NCBI RefSeq assembly: GCF_017562075.2
Contig: NC_054082.1
Location: 47,601,347 to 47,665,346 of the forward strand
From: Anopheles merus
Lineage: Eukaryota; Arthropoda; Insecta; Diptera; Culicidae
DNA: 64,000 nt
Direction: 5' to 3'
Shown here: in pieces, positions 21,527 to 34,030 of the stretch
Position numbering within the stretch: position 1 is the first letter of the stretch
Layout of the letters: every line of letters starts with the position of its first letter
The notes under the pieces: model-generated
What the model was told of the DNA's origin: nothing
Seen by the model: the letters and a program-made list of their open reading frames with translations, nothing else
The model's database searches: none
Made by a program: the position numbers and the translations under genes

Positions 21527-24500
21527 ATGGATTTGGTAGACATTGACAAGGTGTTGGACGATCTTGAACTGAACGAGGACGACGGCAACAGCGCTACGAC
21601 GAGGCCAGCGGGTGAGTGTTATAGACTGTATAAGTAAACAGCGCATTGCGATGATCCTCTGTGTGCTTTGTTACAGACGCCAAGGCCACAGTGAATGGCA
21701 CGGCAGCGGAACCACAGACGGCAGTGGCAGCAGCTCTCGGACCGGCGACAGCTGCGCAGGAAAAGCTAAAATTTAAGGCCAACGTAGTTAATGTGTCAAC
21801 CGTGTTTTCAAGTCTGAACGAGTATGTGAACGCAGGCGGAACAGAGTTGGGCGGAGCGACGAAGCATGTGAGTCTCCCGGACTCGCATGATCTGGGCATA
21901 CCCAGTGAGCGGAAGCCACTCCTGACTCCTCCGTCGACCTCTTCGATTTCATCGGAAGTGAAAACATCCTCCGCTGCCGCTACGTCATCCTCTGTGCCGA
22001 CTTCCCCGCAGCACGTCGCGTCCACTCCGGCAACATCGCCCGATTCTTCTGCCTCCTCGGTGTCCTGCTGTTCGTCACGGGTCGCTTCCTCATCGGCATC
22101 TTCTTCTGCGCATTCTTCTTCCGCGTCATCGTCCTCGTCGTCGGCGTCCAGCAGCGATGCGGAAGAGGCCGACAAGCAGCAGGAAGCCGAAGGGCATGAG
22201 CTGGCTCATGAAAAGCTTCCCGAAGAGCTATCGTCCCTGAGCGGTGATGATTACGTGCTGGACACATCGTCGATGACCACGCTGGCCACCACCAATGAGG
22301 GTGGGGCACGAAAGGGCACGACAGCCGGTGATGCACAGGATACGTCGGCGTTCTCTTACAAGAACAGCCTGTACTCGGACACGCTGAGCAATGATGTGAT
22401 AAATTTGGAAGGAATCTCGTCCATCTCCTCCATTGTGGCCGTCGATCTGTCGAGAAGCGGCCAGGTGCCGCTGGTGCGCGAAACCAATGAAGTGGTGGAG
22501 GGAGCGCCAGTAGCAAAGGATGAGATTGAAACGACGGCGCAGGACGATGTGGAACGGCTGAGCAAGCCGCACGAGGGCGAAGATGCTCGTAAACCGGTGA
22601 TAGGGTTCGAATCGACGATGGACGATGTGTCCGACACGGAGCTAGAGAGCTATCTGCAGGAGCTGGAGGAGTTTGATTTTCGCAGCGTGAATGTAGAATC
22701 TGCGATGCCACCGAAGCCGTACGCAGAGTCCGTTACCGAGTTAGACCCTGCGGTAATCACAGAATCACAGCAACCGGAGATTGAAGCCCCTGCTGGTGGA
22801 GATGTAGAGCACGGTTCTATGATCGTGCAAGATCGCGCTACAGATGAGAACAGTATCGATAGTCGTAGTGATGATGAAATCAGTCCCAGTTCCTCACGTG
22901 GCGAGAACGAGGACGATCTGATCTCGCAAGCATCTACGCTGGAGTTTAACGATTTGGCGATGGGCGCAACTGCGGCAGTGGTCGCAACAACACCAGTGGC
23001 TGCAGCCGTGGATCCAGCGGATGGAGCCCTGGCAGCGGCGTCGGAGTTGGAAATTCCCATTCCAATCGATACGGAGGAACCGGGCGACTTTACGCTGGAT
23101 GAGGATGGAAGCGAGATAAGGTTTATCGATTGTACGGAAACGGAGTCGGAGCGTCGGTTGGGCCAGTCGGCTGCCGGCGAAGATGACCCGGCTAACGTTG
23201 TGCCGCATCCGGAACGGCCAACCTCGCTAGAACTTGGCAGTGTGGCCGTGGTGAACGAAGGCGGCTTGACGGATGGTGGCATAGCGGCCTCCCCCGGACA
23301 CACGCCTCCCTCATCTCGCGTTATCGTTCCCGAGCAGGGGCTTGCACTATCTTCCACAAGCTCGGACGATTTTGGAACGTCGATCGAAGCACGGACCGCA
23401 TCACATGCAGCGGAAGAGGAGGCAGCATCACGGCTAGCCATTGCCGATCCGATTCAATCGCCGATAGCCGCTCCAGTGCCCGTCGTCCCGCTGCTAAGCC
23501 CGGCACAGGCACAGCTCGGCAAAATACAGCCGTTCTGGGTGCCGGACAATTCAACCAAATTCTGCATGCAGTGTAACCAAAAGTTTTCCGTCATCAAGCG
23601 ACGTCACCACTGTCGAGCATGCGGTCAGGTGCTCTGTTCGACGTGCTGCTGTTTGAAGGCCAAGCTGGAGTACCTGGGCGACGTGGAGGCCCGGGTGTGC
23701 ATCGAGTGCGACGTGATACTGAGCATTCAGCAGCAGCAGGCGATGGAGGCCGAACAGTATCAGCTCGCGGGAATGCAGAGTGGCGATAGTCGCAGCAGCT
23801 TGGCGGTATCCGGTGCCAGCGGTCAACGGCAGCCAAATCCAAACAACCCGATGGAGTACTGCTCGGTGATTCCTCCGTTGCAGCAGGCGGCCGCCAGCAA
23901 CCAGCCCCAGTCGCCCATCTCGGTGATGGTCCCGGTGGGAGTGTTGAAGCGTGCGGGAGCCCCTAGGAACATGCGCAAGGATAAGAACGTCATCTTCAGC
24001 GACGGTATACGGCCGGGGTGCGATCTGACCGAGCTGGATCAAAACTGGGACGCCGTGCCGACCCGCACCTCGCCCCCGAGAGGCCGCAAACCGAGGGTCC
24101 AGACACCGCCCGGTGGGGAGGATGACGTTAACGCCATTCCGCGGGTCGGCGGCCAGTTGGCGTCGCTGATTCCGGCCGAGGAAAACAAACTGCCACCGGT
24201 GCTGAAGCGAATCAGCCCCACGGAAAGCAAGCTGGTGGAGATCGAAAACGACGCATCGTTGCTGGAGGGATTGCGCGAGGTGACGCTGACGTTCGCGATC
24301 CAGAAGAACTTCCACGTGCTCGTGACGGTGGTGGAGCTGGCGTGCTGCATCAATCGAACTGTGATCAACTTCACGACCCGCGGGCTGCACTACGTGGGCC
24401 AGGACGAGATAATCATCCTGCTCGTGCTGGGTGATTCGCGCGTGCTTCCGAAGGACATTTTCGTGCACCTGAACGAAATCTACTGCGAGGCAGACCGGGG

Positions 24501-25931
24501 CCACATCATAACGGAGCTCGGGTTTTCGCCCGCCCGGTCGAACAACTTTCTCGGCTCGAAGAACCACGGCGGGTTTCTGTACGTGCGCCCGACCTACCAG
24601 TGCATGAAGGCGGTCATCGCGCCCGAAGCTCCGTACTTGATCGGCATCCTGATACACCGGTGGGAGGTGCCGTGGGCGAAAATACTGCCCCTGCGGCTGA
24701 TGCTGCGCCTCGGCGCCCTCTACCAGTACTATCCGTGCCCGCACGTGAGCGAACGGGAGCGCGAATCCGTGTACGTCGAGATTGCGCAAACGATCGTGAA
24801 CCTGCTGGCGGACTTTCGGCACTTTAGCTACACCATTCCGAGCGTGCGGGGCATGGTGATCCATCTGGAGGATCACAAGACGAGCATCCTGATACCGCGC
24901 AACCGCTACGAGCAGATGGTGAAGGTGGTGGACGGGTCCAGCGAGCAGCTGATGGCGGTGGGCGGCAACTTTAGCAAGCTGGCGGACGGCCATCTGGTGT
25001 GCATACAGAACACGGAGTCGGGATGCCCGGAAGCGACGCAGTACACGACGCAGGCGATCGACATCGAGAGCCAACCGCGCAAGGTGACCGGAGCGAGCTT
25101 TCTCGTGCTGGACGGTTCGCTCAAACCCAACTCGGGCCTGACCGGCCGGTGCACCATCCTGGAGGATGGGCTGCGGGTGCTGATACCGCCGGTGAAGCTC
25201 CAGCTCGTCAAGGAGGCGCTGAAAGCGATGAAAGACTATCAGATCGTGTGTGGGCCGACCGAGGGAGACGACAGCCAGAAGGAGCTGGTGTCGATCGAGT
25301 GGACGTCGAACGATTTGAACTTCAACATAGGCGTCACGTCGCCGATCGATCGGAAGGCGTTCGACGGTGTGCCAAGCATTCGGGTCCACCGGGGCACGGA
25401 CTATTCCAACTCAAACCACATCATTCGCTGGACGGAGGTCTTTATTTTAAAGGTATGGTGTAAACGGTATTGATAACAGTGTAAAAGATCGTTCCTAACA
25501 ACTGTACCAATATGTATTTCTTCCAGGGAGACGAAGAATCTAACCATCCCGGTGATCCGATCAACATGTCGAAGATTTCGGAAACGGTCGCCAAAACGGC
25601 TTGCAAGGCACTGGTTGAGTATCTGGATCTGCTGGCGTCAAACGGACACACCAAACTAGCCCTGCGGATTAGCTCCAATCGCGGTCAGGTATGGCGATGC
25701 GCGCGTTATCCCTCTCCTTGTAAGGATTCGTGTAAAAAAAGGTGAAAACTTTTATTTTTTTCCCACCAGATGGCGTACGTGGCGGGAAGTGGCGGAAACC
25801 AGCTAGCTCCTCTATATTCGAACGCGCTCGGACAGGCGGTGATGGAGTTGCTGGAACGGCAGGCCACGACGCTACATCTCGATCTGCACGATATTGTATT
25901 CGAACTGATATTCCACATTCTTGACAAGTAG
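21527..25931 (+). CDS. Sara: SARA, FYVE-domain Smad anchor for receptor activation
   Basis: Four coding exons: 21527-21611, 21677-25452, 25527-25688 and 25770-25931, with GT-AG introns of 65, 74 and 81 bases. Together they give 1394 residues. Residues 1-640 are acidic, serine-rich and probably disordered. A FYVE zinc finger spans about 649-712, with WVPD, the PI3P-binding RRHHCR box and eight zinc-ligand cysteines. It is followed by the Smad-binding domain (about 754-790, EYCSVIPPLQQ...VMVPVGVLK), a PP1-docking RVxF-type motif KNVIF at 798-802, and a long conserved C-terminal domain ending FELIFHILDK. SARA sits on PI3P-rich early endosomes, presents receptor Smads to TGF-beta/BMP receptors, recruits PP1, and in flies marks endosomes in asymmetric division. 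The start ATG begins a short first exon, MDLVDIDKVLDDLELNEDD, like the N-terminus of insect SARA. All key residues appear intact. Confidence 0.97.
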
Positions 25932-26782
25932 TAATTCAAACGCTAAGGACTGAATCGAACCGTGCGTGGTCCCTGAACCTGCGACCACGGCCACCCTGTG
26001 AGCCTATACGATATGTTCGAAAAGTATCGGTTGGTTTTCCTTTTGCGGTTCCGTTACGTTTTGATTAGAAGATTGCTTCTTCGTGTTTTTAATTCACCAG
26101 CCAGGGTCCGTTGGCCGGCTTGCCGGGTCTCTCCAAAGAGCGCATGTATTGAGGATTGTATTATTTGCTTCGAACAAACCAACCCCTATAATAACCAAGT
26201 GCTACCCTGACCGCCCAGGTAGAGTAAAACGGACGCGGTCACACATTCACGGGGTGCATAGCAAACCGAAGTAGTCGACAAAAGTCGAGCGGGATAGAGA
26301 GGAAGGAAACGTTCACACCAGGGTGCACACCGTGAGTTATATAGAGTATACATATATACATAGATATAGATATATATATATTTCTTATATATAGTTAAAA
26401 TTATTGAAAGAGAGCCAGTCACCAAGTTTATTATGTCACTGTTTATAGGTAGACGCGGTGGAAGGGGAGGTATATTTATATTTGATTTGGAAGTTTTAGT
26501 GCCGATGGACAACAACAACAACAACAGAAACGGGATTGACGCAATATAATGGCAGCAAATTGGCATTGCAATGATAGTTATTACATTCAAATTGGAACGT
26601 TGGCCCAAGTTGCAAGCATGATAATAGCAAATATATTAGTGCATGCGAGTGCACCTACCACGTATTGCAGAGGTGTAAGCGTGATCTTTTAACCCTTGTT
26701 GAGAATGCGGTTCGAACCGTACGAGTCATTTTGTTTAGTTTGGTTTGTGTATAATTTTAATCCATTATTGATTTAACGCGCT
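25932..26782 (+). other. Probable 3' UTR of SARA
   Basis: After the stop at 25931 the sequence loses coding character. It holds an AT dinucleotide-rich tract (about 26340-26400) and an ACA/CAA repeat near 26510-26525. The first good AATAAA is at 26783, giving a 3' UTR near 850 bases; the real cleavage site is unverified. Confidence 0.5.
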
Positions 26783-26788
26783 AATAAA
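26783..26788 (+). promoter_or_regulatory. Candidate poly(A) signal of SARA
   Basis: This AATAAA within CTAATAAATTG is followed by a T-rich stretch. It is the first canonical hexamer after the SARA stop that I noticed. Confidence 0.5.
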
Positions 26789-29704
26789 TTGTTTTATTCT
26801 TCTGTACCGAAAAGCAATGCATCCTAACCGTAGGACAAGCTGTGGCGGCTTCATGGTCTGTTTCCGCTAAAAGCTGCAGCTGAGCGATTAACACAACTAC
26901 TAGATGGATGAGCGAGGGTCTGCGCGTAACAACAGCAAACACGATAAAATCCGTAACTTCCTCCTACCTAATTACGTCAGTCACGCGGCATAATTAACTA
27001 TTGCGCGGGTACACTGCGGCCTGTACATGCCCAACCGTTTGGCCTATCTACTACTACTGCTGCTGGAAAAGGAAACAAATGCGTACCGCGCTTGGGCATA
27101 ACTTGTGCCAATGGCCCTGGAAAAACTTACGGCCCTGCAGCTGGCGATGGCGGCGGAAGGCGGGAAGGCAACTGACGGTGACCTCTTGAGCAGCATTCCA
27201 TCCAATCACTCAAACGCTCGCTAGGAGAGTGCATACAACCCCCATTTGCATATATCTGTGTGTAGAGAGAGACAGAGCGAGAGAGGTGCAGGGCAGCGTT
27301 GCAGCAGCTTAAGATTTTGCAAGCTGCATGCCCTCCAGATCTCGCAGCGTGATCCCGAAGGGAGAGTGGGGCGCGAGAGAGTGCAGCAAAGGCAACAAAA
27401 ATGAAGGTGCGCGCGCGCTCCCCGTGAGCAACAACCAATCGTCCAACAAGAATAATAACAATCATCGTGCAACAGCAGCAGCAGCAGTAAACCAAACAAC
27501 AGAATCGTAGAGAGTGCGCGGGACGGCATTGCGTCTGCGATAAGCGGGCCGGTGCCCCACGGAAGGAACGGGAAGGGGAGGAGGCCGGACGTACAAAACA
27601 AAACAAGAACCACAAATGGATGCATACACAACACAGGCAGCGCGAAGTGTGCGGGTGGTGCGAGCAGCCAGGGCCAAGATGGCAAAGTAAAGAAAACCTC
27701 CTCCCGCCTCTAGCATTACAAATGACATACAATAATGTGCGCCCTAAAGCACACTTTCGCTTCGAAACGCCTTTGGTGCTGGGTGCCCGAGGCGGCTAGA
27801 GAGGGAGGGAGGGGGGGAGGTTGCGATCCTCTTTGCATTGGTTGCCAGCGCGAAACGGTACTTTTTATTATTAAGGATCATCGATCTCTCCGCGTGCGAT
27901 CTCGTCTCCCTCTCGGCGTAACGGGGCTCGGCGTCGGCGTGCTGGCCCTTTTCCCGCGCAATCGCGTCGAGTCATGACGATAATGAGCCCGAACAGATGC
28001 CGATGATGATCGCGCGCCTTCATGACGATGATCCTGTTTGTCGAAGATGTCGAGAGGCTTCCGGCGGGGAGGGAACGCCGTCGCGCTGGAGCAGCCAGCT
28101 GAAGGACAGCGCGCATCGCGTCGTCTAACGTTGCAAGATATCGAATGTTTTATTAGTACATACACATTCACCCCCACCGATCGCGCAAGATCGAGTACGA
28201 TGCTGGCTGAGGATTAGAAGACACACGGTTGTTGCAGTAGGAGCCACTCACTCACTCGCTCGCTCGCTGGAGTGGCAGCTGGCCAGATGGTGCGAAAGAA
28301 ATTCACTTCTCAGTTGCGCAGTTTTTCCAAGGGCCCTTCACGCGCCGGAGTGCCAACCAGGGTTGGAGGTGTTTTTTTTTTTGTCCGGGACGGGAAGATG
28401 ATCGCTAGCAGCAGATAGTCTGACACCCACTGTCACGGTCCAGCAGCAGCAGCAGCAGCAGCAGCGAGGCAACGTTGCGACCGATCTTTGAGATGAAAAT
28501 GAAGAAAGCAGCGAATAAAACCCACAAGAAATGGAAAATGAACGATTGTCATTCCGCCGGGACCGGGCAAGATCATGAAACGGCGCTCAACAGTGGGTTG
28601 GAGAGGAAACAACACCTGGACATTTGCAAATATTATAATTGCTGCTAACGCTAAAGTATAATTGAAAAAAAAACATCCTATTTAAAACTTTATGCTCAAG
28701 ATCCATGAACAATTGCGGCGCTCTATCCAGCAAATCAGTCGCCAAAAAGCAGTAATCATTAAATATTAAATTAGATTACTCATTGAATATTACTTGTGAC
28801 ATTATTGAAATGTATTCGACATCTTTAAATGTATTGATTGGTTCTATGTATCTACCAAATTCGATAATTTTATCAGTTAGTTTACAAAATACAAAATCAT
28901 TAAGTAAACTGCACATGCGGCATTCTGGCATTTAGAACATCTTTATAAATCTACAGTAAGGTCAAATGATTGAATAGTCTACCCTCATTGCAGTCCGAAT
29001 TAAAAATAAATTAACACAATGTCCCAAATCAATGATGCCATAGCTCATAGACCATATGTCATGCGAGGAGTAGTACACTCCTTCCCAACTACACGAAGTT
29101 GCAAAAAGCCGGAACGAACTAGAAATATTCGCATCAAATACAATTGCTCATAGCAAGACTTCGATGTTAAATTATCTTTGGTAGTTTTTAGTAACAAGTT
29201 CATCGTTTTAAAAACAGAATGCTCAGGTTTCCGAGGTTCAGAAGTCTTTGAGAATATATTCAAAACGTAAGCTGACATACTGAAGTTGCAAACGAGCTTG
29301 GTGTACTTGAGCGACGCATTCATCAGATCAGAATCATCAGATCAGAAAAAGTTAAACCACGATAAAAATGCTCCAGGGATTGGGGCTCTCATCCCTAGAG
29401 ATCCATCCAGCAAAATGTGCAGAGGAACGATAAGAGAGTTTCATAGTAAAAACTGGTGCAGCATGACCAACAGAAAATCACCCAAGAATCTCTGTTATGA
29501 GGTGCTACCATGGTTTTAAATTACGGTAAACAATTTGATCATGTCAAGTATCCTGGCAAAGTAAACGAGAAAGAAAGCGTTTTTTTTTCTTAATAATTTT
29601 TCAAAACCATTTTTAATTTTTTTTTATAATTTGATAAGGAGTGTTACTTATAATGTATGGGGAAATCTTTTTTCGATTTATTTGATGTTTGATGATTTGT
29701 TTGA

Positions 29705-29705
<1 letters not shown>
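26789..29705. other. Intergenic GC-rich island then AT-rich DNA
   Basis: 26.8-28.6 kb is GC-rich, CpG-containing and full of CAG/GA-type simple sequence, including a (CAG)8 run at 28441-28464. The open frames there are low-complexity artefacts on both strands. From 28.65 kb the DNA becomes AT-rich. Around 29045-29519 there is coding-like composition on both strands with no recognised domain. No RNA gene was seen. Confidence 0.45.
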
Positions 29706-29744
<39 letters not shown>

Positions 29745-30080
29745 TATTAACGTTATCGGGCAATAGGCCTAAATAACAGATACAAATTCTTACTTAGTAA
29801 ACAACTTAAACATAAATAACGCTAGTCCTTTACAACTGACGAAGGTGAGAAACAGGGATATGAAAATCTGCAGATGATTCAAGTCTATTGTAGCTGACAC
29901 ACATTTTAATTAAAGGATCGTTAGCGCCAAATGCAGAAGATCGAAATGGGATCCTGATTAAAGACCTGCTTCTAAGATCCCTAGTAGGTGCAGAAAAACT
30001 GATCAGATTTAAAATTTAAAATGTTGAAACGCGATAAGGAATGTAATAATTCTATTTGTTATTTCATATTGGTTCGTTGG
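29706..30080 (-). mobile_element. 3' end of a decayed non-LTR retrotransposon
   Basis: On the minus strand, codons from about 30000 to the stop at 29830-29832 encode a segment beginning SAPTRDLRSRSLIRIPFRSS and continuing GANDPLIKMC, then roughly 25 residues to the end. It parallels the C-terminus of the reverse transcriptase at 8572-10458 (PSRSLRPRD...NDPLLSCFRLFN). Upstream the frame shifts or is broken (RFNILNFKSDQ reads in another frame), so the copy is degenerate. After a short 3' UTR the element ends in a (TAA)n tail, the TTA run at 29707-29743 on the plus strand. This 3' fragment is a relative of the first element, not the same family. Confidence 0.7.
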
Positions 30081-33000
30081 ATTCGTTAGGACCTGTTCCG
30101 AGCATGTTTATAAGAAAAAGGAACATCAACTTTAAATAGCTTGCTTATTGAATTTTTAAGGCCTTCTTGACTTAAAATGTAATATTTCAATTCATTTTTT
30201 CCCTTATATTTCCCGTTCATTTCTTACGTGCACATAATACACCTTTATGTCCACTAACCATCTCATCGCGCGCGCTGTGATCCATTCGGCGCAACAACCA
30301 GCGGAGCAGCGAAAGATAGTTGCGATCCAGGGCCAAGAGGGCTTGCTCCGAGTAGCAAACATTATGCAAAAGGACCCTCACACCCGCGACAACCGTGCGG
30401 GAGAAGTGCTGCCACCGACCGGGAAAGTGGTGAGGCATTTTCAACATTTTCCTAGCCAACTTTGTACGAGCGGACCGCTGTGCTATCTCTGGTCTGTTGC
30501 TGGCGTAAGCCGCTGCCGCACGACGACTATGGTCCATGGGTCCATCCGGGGCTTCGGCATCGGTTCGACAGGGCGACCAGGGCAAGGGGAAATAAATTAA
30601 AACTGATCCTCGCGCACATTTATGACTCCTGTTCGGTTGCCGGGCAGGATCGATCAATCTTCACCGGCCGCAATCGTATCACCGGTGTGCTAATCGTCTG
30701 CGCGGGTTTCTACCACGGGCGAAACGAACAGTGCTCGGGATGGGGTCTTTGGGAGTGAACGGTCCAGTGGGGCTGACTGACACTAATGTAAAGTTGACGC
30801 ACGCAGCCCGGCCTTTGGCAGACTTAATCCATAAACAGTCAAAATGTCACTTTAAGCATGCGAGAAAAAGTGTCCCGCGTCCCGCATCATCTCGGGTGAA
30901 GGGGACGGACGGACGGGTCAGTGTGTGGCCACTGTGCCGTCGCCGGACGGATCTACGCCAGTTGACGGTAGACACCAGTTGGCAACTGACGGTGTGTGTG
31001 TGCTATCTCAATCTCGCGAAACACAAGCGTGTCTCGGATGTTCCCGGGCGCGACATTAACGACACGTCGGAATTGCACCCAATGGGTGGGATGAGTGGGT
31101 GGACGGATCGGTCGAGCAGTCGTACCAGGGAAAGAAGATCAATCAATTGCAAGCAGCTGCTAGTGAACGGATTGGAAGGTTCGATTTCGACCGAGTGTGT
31201 TGCTGTCTCTATGCTGAACTACACAAGCCGTACAAGTTTGAATGCATCGCCTACGATCGCACCGAAGTCCATGTCAAACGCACAGAAGCCCATAGTCGGC
31301 TTTTATCTACGTGTGAGAGTTCTTCGGTAACGCGGACTGGAGCGTTGTCCAATCGCCCGTAAAAAGATTGCTCACAGAACCATTTTAGCTTATCGCAAAC
31401 ACCACCAAAACACGTCAAGAAACACCGTGCAGAAGCGTCCAAGAACGTCCGGGAAAAGAGCGCGTGTGGTGTGAGCGAGAAGATGGAGATAAAATTTATT
31501 TCATAATTAAAATTAATTATCTCAATTAATCTCACGCGCATCGAACCGTACCGCATCCGCGTGGCAAGAGCGTGCGGCCAAGAAGCTGCCGTGCGTTTGC
31601 ATTGCCGCCTTGCCGGGCGTTCCGTTGCGGCTACTGACGGCTAGGGCTTGCCTGCCTTACCTGTCTCTCGATTGTGGCTCGATTGTGAGGCGTTGTGGCC
31701 CGAGTTTGCGGCCCTTAAGCGACCAAGATTTAGCAGGGCGAGATAAGCAAAAGGACGATGCTGCGGGGCGTTGGTGTCAGATTGATCGCGATGGAAGCCC
31801 CGTGGAACGCCCCTTCTATCAGCACGGTGCGGAGGGGCTGGCCCTAATTCACGCTCAATTAGTAAGCGGTGGGAAAGAGGCTGACCATAATCTAGGGCTC
31901 ATTTCTTCTCAGGTGAACGGGGGAAGATAGGTGAAAAAATGGATGGGTTGATAGAGTGAAGCAGCAGGAGCATCCATCATCATCGTACGCTGTATGGATG
32001 GCAAAGATAATGAGAGAGAGAGAAAGAGTAGCGGAGGAAAGTTAAAGCACAAGAGACGTTTGAAAGATGTGGATCGGGTTAGAGGAGCATATGCGGTAAA
32101 AATATTACAAAATAGTACAATTGTGAACCTTCTTTGAGTATTTCTCTGGGTTCGTATGAAAGCGCAACAAACAGAAACTGTATGCGAAAGTTATTAACTA
32201 CAGTGGGTTCTACAATACAGTTCTACAAATTGAAGTAACAAAGTGAGATGATGTTTAGGCTACATATTTCAGAACCAATTTAGTTGAAAACAATAAGTGA
32301 AGTTAAAAGTACCAATAATGGTTGCAGTGCACTAATATCCTTGAGGAATTGTGCTACTTTTCATTGTATCTTATGAATCATCTACAAGTTCAAAGAAAAA
32401 AAAAAGTAAATGTTAAAAACATTCAATACTTTTTTAGAGTTCAAAAGCTATTTTCTAGATTGCCTAGGTTATCATAATTTATATCATGTTTTTATTTACA
32501 ATTTAAGTTAAGACTAAGCTCTACCACTATACCATCAGAAAATCATGCAACAATCGAGTTTGGTAATAATACTCAGGACAATGTTGTCCGGAAGATTTTT
32601 TGTGGTATATTAGACACATGCATACATGTTAGTTTCATACTTTTAATTTAAATATTTTAATTCAAAGAAAACACACAAAACGATGCTCATCTGGTTGAGT
32701 TACACGAAGTTGTACAAGTTTAAACCAAATTTCACTGCTTTTTTGTACCACGTGTGCTCTACACTCTCACCATACACAAGATTCTATACTTATATCTGGC
32801 CAAATTATATACCAATGCTGATTAGAAGTAGATAAACATATTTTACTTAAGTAACATTTCGTTTTCATTCCAATTATGTTCAAATATCCTTCTTCGCAAA
32901 AAAAATCCTCGTAGTAAAAAAAATAATCTTTTTTTCATGATTAAACATTTAACCAACTCATGACATTAAAAATCATTATATCCTTAGTGTATAGTGAAGA

Positions 33001-33632
33001 TTGAACATTCAACCTTCGGTTTATTGACCCATTTGTCCATGTCTATGGAGTAATTACAGAAAGACAAATTTTCTTCTTTGGCTTTCTTCGTTATGATGCA
33101 ATTTATTTTAATCCGGTATAACAATTAAAGGTCTATGCCAAACCAAAAAAAATGTATTTAATTTCTGTATCAGACAACTACGATTTGCCAAGCACTGATA
33201 TTTATTTTTTATTCATCTATTAGTACAGTCTACTTGCAATGTTTAAAAAAACTGAATTTAAAAATAAAAGAAAAGGAGAAGAAAATATAAAAAAAGATTC
33301 AAGTAACTTTGTCTTCACCTCAAGATAACAGACTCAGATACGAGCAATCAGCAATCAGAAAATATAAACATGTTTTACTATGTAATGCTTGTTACTATGA
33401 ATGACATGGTAGATTTAATCAATTTGCATAATACAAAAACCATAATAACCTTATAACATTGAAAAACGACCAAACCTTATTGCTAAAAAAAGATCTATAA
33501 TCACATTCACCGCATTTTATTGTATGGCTCAACGAAAGCCCAAAGCAATAAATAGCTCATTATAAACCACACTGCGAACTATATTGACCCCTCAAAGCTA
33601 TATCCGATCAGCTTTGGTTAAACAATCACAAA
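30081..33632. other. Intergenic: GC-rich island (30.2-32.0 kb), then AT-rich block
   Basis: No gene was recognised. The GC-rich part has CpG-containing sequence and a TAATT-rich core at about 31490-31530. A GA run lies at about 32008-32030. The segment 32.1-33.6 kb is strongly AT-rich with A/T homopolymers and almost no long open frames. Confidence 0.45.
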
Positions 33633-34030
33633 CTAACATTTAATTCGCATCATATAACGCTGATTGGACCTGAATCGCTGTAACGATGTGGCAGTAGGGC
33701 ATTGCACCGATGCGACCATAAAGTTCTGAACCGTTGCAATAAAGTTAACCGATGCTAATGGTAGGGATGCAGTATCAATCGACCGGCTCCAGCCAACAAT
33801 GGGCACAACAAGTTGGAGAACTGCAAGATGACTTTTGGGAGGATGTTTCAGGGATCTGTTGCATAGTTTTTGGGAAGGATCACATACCGATGACGCCAGA
33901 AACATCCGGGTAAGCGTAAAGGCATTCATTTATATCTAATGAAGTCCAAAAAATCTGAGGGGGTTTCTGAAACAGGTCTTCGGCAACGGCAAATACTATG
34001 GATGTTTGACATTGAAAATACGCATTAATG
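33633..34030 (-). other. Coding-like patch of unknown nature
   Basis: Within an AT-rich block this patch has balanced composition and open frames on the minus strand. One reading gives 98 codons from ATG 33929 to the stop at 33633. Alternatively, an upstream frame running from near 34040 (with AVAEDLFQKPPQ and LDINECLYAYPD) ends at a consensus GTATGTG donor. A TTGCAG acceptor 67 bases on would join it to the lower part of the first frame. I recognise no family. It may be an exon pair, a gene relic, a transposon fragment or chance. Confidence 0.25.

Noticed and set aside
21594..23441. Further minus-strand frames of 193-263 codons opposite SARA
   Set aside because: They are shadows of the Ser/Ala/Glu-rich coding strand; serine and glutamate codons read as repetitive residues in reverse.
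23551..25389. 612-codon minus-strand open frame opposite SARA
   Set aside because: It lies entirely antisense to conserved SARA exon sequence. It arises from GC-rich third positions in the coding strand, has low-complexity His/Arg-rich composition and no domain.
27127..27732. 201-codon minus-strand frame in the 27-kb island
   Set aside because: It is Cys/Leu/Ser-rich low complexity caused by CAG and GA repeats, with no recognisable domain and overlapping alternatives in other frames.
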